Positions 58,301-64,000 of a DNA stretch of 64,000 nt are shown piece after piece. The translations under genes were made by a program, and so were the position numbers. Positions within the stretch are counted from its first letter, which is position 1. Each line of letters starts with the position of its first letter. Origin of the DNA: Coturnix japonica (Eukaryota; Chordata; Aves; Galliformes; Phasianidae); NCBI RefSeq assembly GCF_001577835.2, contig NC_029543.1:1748199-1812198 (forward strand), in the 5' to 3' direction. The notes beneath the pieces are model-generated. The model was not told the DNA's origin. It did not search any database and saw only the letters and a list, made by a program, of their open reading frames with translations.

Positions 58301-61300
58301 CTGGGAGACTCTTATACTGCTCAGGGTTGGCTGCAACCCAAGCTTCTCCCTGGTGATTCTGAATCCCACCACTCCACACGCACCGTGAGCGGGTGGTCAG
58401 CAGAGTCCAGGATCTCCTCCATGATTTCATTGGCATAATCCAACCGCTCCTGCAAGGCATTCTTCTTCTTCAGCCCTGTGAGGTTAATGAGGTGGATCTT
58501 CAGCCAGTCGAGGCCCTTTGGCCCCAGAGGCCTCCCCTCTGCAAAGAGCAGGATGGCACGAGTGACATCGTTACCCAAGTGATTGAAATAAGGTGGGCAA
58601 GGGTAAGTCCTGCCACGGAAATCCATGTTGTGAGGAAACCAAAACACTTTGTCCCTGACATAGTTGGCAATGGAGAGCTTATAGAGAGCATCCATGCGTA
58701 AACTGTGCATCTCAGCTGCTTTCTTCTTGCACAGCAACAGCTCGTGCTTCTGGGACTTGTGCAAGGCAGAGGAACTGCTGGGAGGGACAGGAGGCTTGGG
58801 GGCCTCAGAGACGGGTGGTGGGATGTCCAGCTTCTCATTGCCTTTGTCATTGAAGATGGAGATGATTATATCCAACACGGGCTGGTTAATCTTCCATGCA
58901 CAGTTGCCCAGCTGGTTCAAGGCATCCAGCACAGGGTGGAGATTCACCTGGGGACACTGGTCCAGGAGCTGCTGGTGCTGGATGGCCCCATCCACGTAAC
59001 GCATCAGTTTGGTATCACTCAGGACAAAGGCACCGAAATGGGGGGAGGTCCAGGGGACAGGGGGGCACAGCATGGGTATAGCAGAGGAGTTAAAGGTCAG
59101 CGTGGTCTCTGCAGCATCTGACACTATCTGTGAGAAAATGGGATGGGGCTTTATCAGCCCAACCTGGAGGAGAGAATCAGAGGAGCAAAGGTCAGCAGTA
59201 GAAGAGGCCTGGAAGAACACATGGTCAAGTCTCTCACTGTGTAACAATCACACTAATCACCCTGTGTATACAGAACCAGGAGCTCCTTAAAACCTCTGAA
59301 AAAGAAAAGGCATGGGGAAGGGAAAACGGTCCTGCAAGGACCCAGTTAGTATGAATTGGTGATCTGCACTGTCCCAAAGCCCCCAGGGATGAGGCTTACC
59401 TGCCAGCTGCTGCGGAAGGAGTAGATGTGATAGAGGACGGGGATAAGCTTGGATGGCAGGCGAGGGTTAAGGGTGTTCCTGGGCACCTTGACAGAATGCA
59501 CCAGGATCTCCAGCAAGTACATTCCCAGGCGCATCAGGAGCACATATGGCCAGCTGCAGTCCTTTAAGTTCAGGGAAGGCCCGTAGCCTGCTTCTGCCAC
59601 CAGCTTCTCCCAGTACTCCCGTGGTAAGTACTCACTAGGCTGGGAGAGGAAAAATCAGGTCAGACTGATCTCTGTACCAGGAACATGGCTCTGAGAAGGA
59701 CTCTCCTGCCCCTGTACCCCTGCCTGATAGTTCTTATAGCCTCTGAAGGAATCATGAAGGATTGGAATCTGGACTCTGAGCACATGAGGATGCAGAAACC
59801 ATCCAACCCCAGCTCCACTCTGAAACCCATGGAACCCCTCTCCCAGGTAACCCTACCTGGCTATCTTTTGCCAGCAGGTGGATATAGTTCTCATAGATCT
59901 CCTGTATCTTCTCAAGCTGGCCACTCTGCTGCTTCCTCTGGGTGAGGTATCTGTTGTAGACTTTGGAGCCCAGCTCCCTGGCTAAGACAGCCAGGGATTC
60001 TCCTTGTGGAGAAAGGCTGTTGAGAATCTGAGAAAGGGGAAGGCAAAGAGGGACTTAAGGAGAGAGGAAGAGAAAAATGGAGCAGAAAGACAAAGTGGGA
60101 GTTAAAGTTTCCATATGGGGAACACAGGAAGATGCTGATTCCCATGATGCTGAGCAGATTAGGAAGGAAACGTGGCCAGAATAGACGAAAGCTTCTCTGT
60201 CTGCTCAGCACAGGGTGCAGACAGGGCCCGTACCTAATAACTTACGTAAACCTTGAAACTCATGCTGTTTCTGCACTGTGGTGGCCCTAGGGTTGCCCAG
60301 GAGGCCTCATTCCTAAATCTCAGTGCGGTCAGGGCAGGGTCTTACCTGCATCATGATGTCCACATACTCCTCATCAGGCAGCAGACACAGGTAGGGGTAG
60401 AGAGCGCTGGGCCCTGTCATTGTCTTGGCCTGGGACATGCTGTGCTTTGACTTCTGCAGGGCCTGGAGAATGGCACCACGCCACTGAGAACGAAAGGTGG
60501 CCAATTGCTGGCGCTACACAAGAAATGGAAGCCAAACAGTCACACTGTAGTGAGAGTACATCACCAGGAAACTGACCCACATTAAAGGAATGAGCCCTGC
60601 AGGTCTTCCCCACAGATCCCTGCCGACTGAGGTGCCCCCCACCCCTTCAGACACCCCAATATTTACTGCTTTGATGGCTTGTGGAGTCAGAGGTTTGGTT
60701 GACTCCACTGAGTCGATGGTTATGGTGCTGTTCAGCTCCAACTCAAGCTGCTGCTGGAAGCGCTCCTGCAGCTCCTGAACAGAGAAATCCAGCTTGGGAT
60801 ACGACACCGTCTTCTTCTGCAACAAGAGTGAGGCAGTAAGCACCAAGGGAAGGTATTGCAGCCCTGTGCTGGACCTGAATGCATCCCGAGGATATCTGTG
60901 AACACCATTTGGCCACCTCCAACAACTCCCCGTGCAGCAGAAATATCCCTGAGCTCAGTGGCTTACCTCAGAGTAGAAGTTCTTGAGCAGAGCAGTCTTG
61001 CAGATCTCAGGTTTGGGTGGAGGGGGCAGCTGGTAGTCAGGCTGGATAATCCTGATGGCCTTCAGCACCATCTCCTTCTCATCTCCCTCAAACAGGCACT
61101 TTTGGAAGAGATCATCCACACAGAAACCATCCTTCTTCATGTGCTGCACACACCTGAGGAGAAGCAGATGAGACAGGATGTGTGATAGAAACCAGCATCC
61201 TTCAGGATGTCTGTATCAAGCTTTTCCTTCCTCACTTTTGCCCTTAACAGTGTCACTTGGACCCATGTGAAACACAGTATGGGACAAGTCTTGTGGCAAC

Positions 61301-63611
61301 TTGAACCTCATTGAGCTGATGCCTGCCCAGGACCAGACAGGAGGGAGAGTGCTGCAGCAATGGGCATAATGGGAAACCTGCAGCACACCAGCTCTCCCTG
61401 CCTGCCACATGCAGCCAGGCACCAGGAAACAGCTCTCCAGGCTGCAGGAGCTGCCTCCAGAGTATAGCCTGTCCTTGACGAGGTCACCAGCCTCAGGTTA
61501 CAGCCAGTCATCCACCTCCTCCAGCCCAAAGGGTGCTGAGCAGGCAGCTTTCACCTTCACACATGGATGGGGAGGCTGAGATTTACTGCCTCTGAGATAA
61601 AAAACATAATGAAAGATGCTGCCGTGCTGCTTGCTCCATCCTTAAACACTCCTCCTACCCCCTCTAAGCTTGGTCCAGCACAAGGGAATGCAAGGTACTG
61701 GTCACAGCCTGGGCAAAGGGGCAGAAAACAACTGCTGCCATGGGCAGACTGGCCCATTCTGACTTCAAACTGAGAAAGCATATGCGAGGACTCACATACA
61801 AACACAGCACCAGCAAATAGAAAGTGTGGAAACACACACACCTTGGTGAGGCTCGGAGCTGGCAAATCTCTGCAGATGTGCTATAAATATTTGCCTCCTG
61901 ACAATCCTACAAGTTGACTTGCTGTACTTATGCAACACTCACATAACTGAGCAGAAAAATCAATGCAAGTCTCTTCTAGATCATCTGACCTGAAAGTCAT
62001 TCACTCAGAGGCTGGGATTTCACTGGCTACCTTCAGCTTTTCAGTCTATAAAACCCATCTGAATCTCCTGGTCTCACTCCAGCAGGGAACTGGGAACCTA
62101 CAAAAATCTGCTGTCTGGTTCATCCTACTAGGAAATACCAACTCTACCAGAATGGATGGAGGAGTAAAACCTACTGGACATCAATGGAGAACCAAACAGG
62201 ACAAACATTCCCACCAGAATGGGTGCAGGACCAAGGGGAACCTGATTAGAGAGGGGCTGCTTGCAGCCCATTGGCAGCAGGTACAGCTCTGTCCAGAAGT
62301 CAGGCTGTTTTCATCTACCTTGGACAAACTCATAAGCTGGGGTGGTGAAAACAGTTCAAAGAGTCAGCCCTGACCAACCCCTTAATCTGGCTACAAGAAC
62401 CATGCTACAGCATCCAGACATGCACACAGCAAGGCAGGCTTTCCCTACCCTGAACCAGTGCCTCCTGTCCCCATTTCGTGCCCTCGTGGCACAGTGGAGC
62501 TGCAGAGATGTTGCCCAGGGGCTGCCTAAGGGAAGTGAAGTGCATTACCTCCAGATGGCTTTGGTGGATGACTGGCTCTGTGTCATGCACTCCAGCAGTA
62601 CAGCGTAGGAGTCCAGGTTGGGCCGCAGGCCGATGGACTCCAGCATGGAAAACAGTTGGATGACACGATGCAAGCAGCCCTGTGGATGAGAAGGGACGGA
62701 GGATGTGGAAACAGACACCAGCAGCACCAAATTGCAGCTTCACACCCCTCTGCTCCATCTCCAGTTGAGTCACAACCTTAATATCCCACCCCTTTCCTCT
62801 TCACAGAGCCATTTGGATCAATGGCCTTCCACAATGTGAGGCTCTTCCACCTGGGCCATCACACCTCTGACCTTGCAACTCAGAAAGCCAGGCACCAAAG
62901 GGCCAATGACCAACCAAGACAAGGGCAGCAGAAGACCCCCATAGCTCCATACCTTTCTTGCCCAGCCACGCATCACGACGTTGTATGCATCAACATTCAA
63001 AAGCTTCCTTTTCGCGGGGTTGCTGTGATAAGATAGGAGCAACTTCTCAGCCTCCTCTGGCTGCTGTAAGTACAGGAGGCACTCAAGATTAGACTGGATG
63101 TTCTGCTGCATGATTTTGCGCTGGCTGCTCCTATCCTCATGCACACGTTGAGGCTTCAGTGCTTTCACATCTTGATTCATTTTTTCCACCCTGGGCTTAT
63201 GGCAGGTGTCAGCACTGCTGGGACCAGCATGGCTCTGGTTGCTGGAAGTACTTGCTGTAACCTTTGGGCTCTTCTGGCTCTTCTTGGATTTGACTTTGGT
63301 CTTTGTCTTTGCTTTCACCTTTGTCTTTACCTTCACCTTGACCTTGGGCTGGCCGTCTAGAGTCATCTGGGAGGCTGCAATAGACAACTTCTTCTCCACC
63401 TTCAGCTGCCGGACGTACATTTCCTTCTTCAGCTTTTCTGTCCAGCTGATGGACTGCGTGGGGACCAGGTGCTCCACTGCTGTGCTTGCATCCATTGCTT
63501 TCTGCAGTGCTTCCTGGTGCCTGTCACTCCGCAGCGGTGCCATTTCCACTTTGTTGATCGTCACCTCTGGGACGTTATTGGTTTGGAGCTGCTTCACTCG
63601 AGCTTTCAGCA
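52320..63611 (-). CDS. POLRMT: Mitochondrial RNA polymerase, partial (N-terminal exon(s) outside window), 19 coding exons seen
   Basis: Minus-strand exons in transcript order: 63611-62953, 62679-62549, 61153-60967, 60816-60667, 60513-60346, 60027-59857, 59639-59400, 59163-58384, 57995-57873, 56216-56094, 55902-55726, 55582-55496, 55233-55120, 54432-54380, 54122-54024, 53912-53840, 53363-53281, 53120-53068, 52369-52320. They encode about 1172 residues to the stop; human is 1230. It is the single-subunit phage T7-like polymerase that transcribes mitochondrial DNA and makes replication primers in the matrix, with TFAM and TFB2M. Exons 1-3 hold the linker and pentatricopeptide-repeat region ([14 protein letters not shown]). 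Catalytic landmarks: the metal-binding Asp of motif A ([16 protein letters not shown], exon at 56216), the O-helix ([15 protein letters not shown], exon at 55902) and motif C HDCYWTH (exon at 53912). The end STYFFS is identical to human. The mitochondrial targeting sequence is not in the window. The acceptor at 53121-53122 (gagagagcag) is pyrimidine-poor but keeps frame. A Lys-X repeat lies in the first visible exon. Confidence 0.95.
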
Positions 63612-64000
63612 CTGCCACGAAACAACAGCCAGGGCACAGAGATAAAGAGACGTGAGACACAGCAGAAGACTGGATCCAACCCGAACACCTCAATTCTGCC
63701 TTGGGAATGAGGTTATAAAGAAGATCACACACAGTCTTCCTCCCTTCTTAATCCACCCCAGCAGCTCCCAGTGATCAGCTGCTCTGACCAAATCTTTCTG
63801 GGAACCTCCTTTGAACTGTGGTTTGTCACAGCATCCAGAGGAGCTAAAAACCAGCCCTATAAGGGTAAAAAGCACCAGCTCACACCTCCATCGAGCCAAA
63901 CCTCACTCTGGCTCAGATTAAAACAGCCTCCTATGCTCTAGGAACGACTTCTTCACAACCCCTTAAGACCAGCCTTCATTTGTATGGCAGCTCAATGCTC
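63612..64000 (-). other. POLRMT: POLRMT intron running off the window
   Basis: The acceptor CGTGGCAG lies just upstream of the first visible exon. No coding exon or targeting peptide is recognised between 63612 and 64000, so the start codon must lie beyond the right edge. Confidence 0.6.

Overview
The window reads as vertebrate genomic DNA, most likely from a galliform bird and probably chicken. The evidence is small spliced genes with short introns, several CR1 LINE 3' fragments of the bird type, and proteins whose residues match my memory of chicken basigin. The gene order MADCAM1-TPGS1-CDC34-BSG-HCN2-POLRMT matches human 19p13.3, which would place this on chicken chromosome 28. Species and chromosome are inferences; no search was run. 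Exons were joined by eye using GT/AG sites, reading frame and remembered family sequences, and every joined frame closes to a whole number of codons.

Layout. 1-2.4 kb: intergenic, nothing recognised. 2.4-9.2 kb: a CpG-rich promoter and an 11-coding-exon MFSD14/HIAT1-type transporter on the + strand. This gene is not at the matching human location and looks like a third MFSD14 paralogue. 9.2-14.5 kb: no gene recognised. 14.5-17.2 kb: MADCAM1, with two Ig domains, a mucin stalk, a third Ig domain, a membrane span and a very short tail. 17.2-18.8 kb: two-exon TPGS1, whose only intron is mostly a 12-copy minisatellite. 19.6-25.0 kb: CDC34, five exons. 25.0-26.7 kb: no gene recognised; human GZMM lies at this position and no granzyme is visible. 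26.8-38.3 kb: BSG, eight coding exons including the in-frame Ig0 cassette, with a large minisatellite in intron 1. 40.1-51.6 kb: HCN2, eight coding exons. 51.8-64 kb: POLRMT on the - strand, 19 coding exons; only its N-terminal exon(s) lie outside the window. HCN2 and POLRMT converge tail to tail with their polyadenylation signals about 190 bases apart.

The genes do not form one pathway: a membrane transporter, a mucosal adhesion receptor, a tubulin polyglutamylase subunit, a ubiquitin-conjugating enzyme, a transporter chaperone/adhesion protein, a pacemaker channel and the mitochondrial RNA polymerase. What they share is old synteny and, for several, CpG-rich promoters with CCAAT boxes and YY1-type AAGATGGCGGC sites near the start codon. 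I found no CRISPR array, bacterial-style operon, RNA gene or retrovirus-like element. The most unusual material is repeat structure (a minisatellite inside a CR1, a related array in BSG intron 1, the TPGS1 intron array), the extra MFSD14 gene, the three-Ig MADCAM1 and a Lys-X dipeptide tract in POLRMT.
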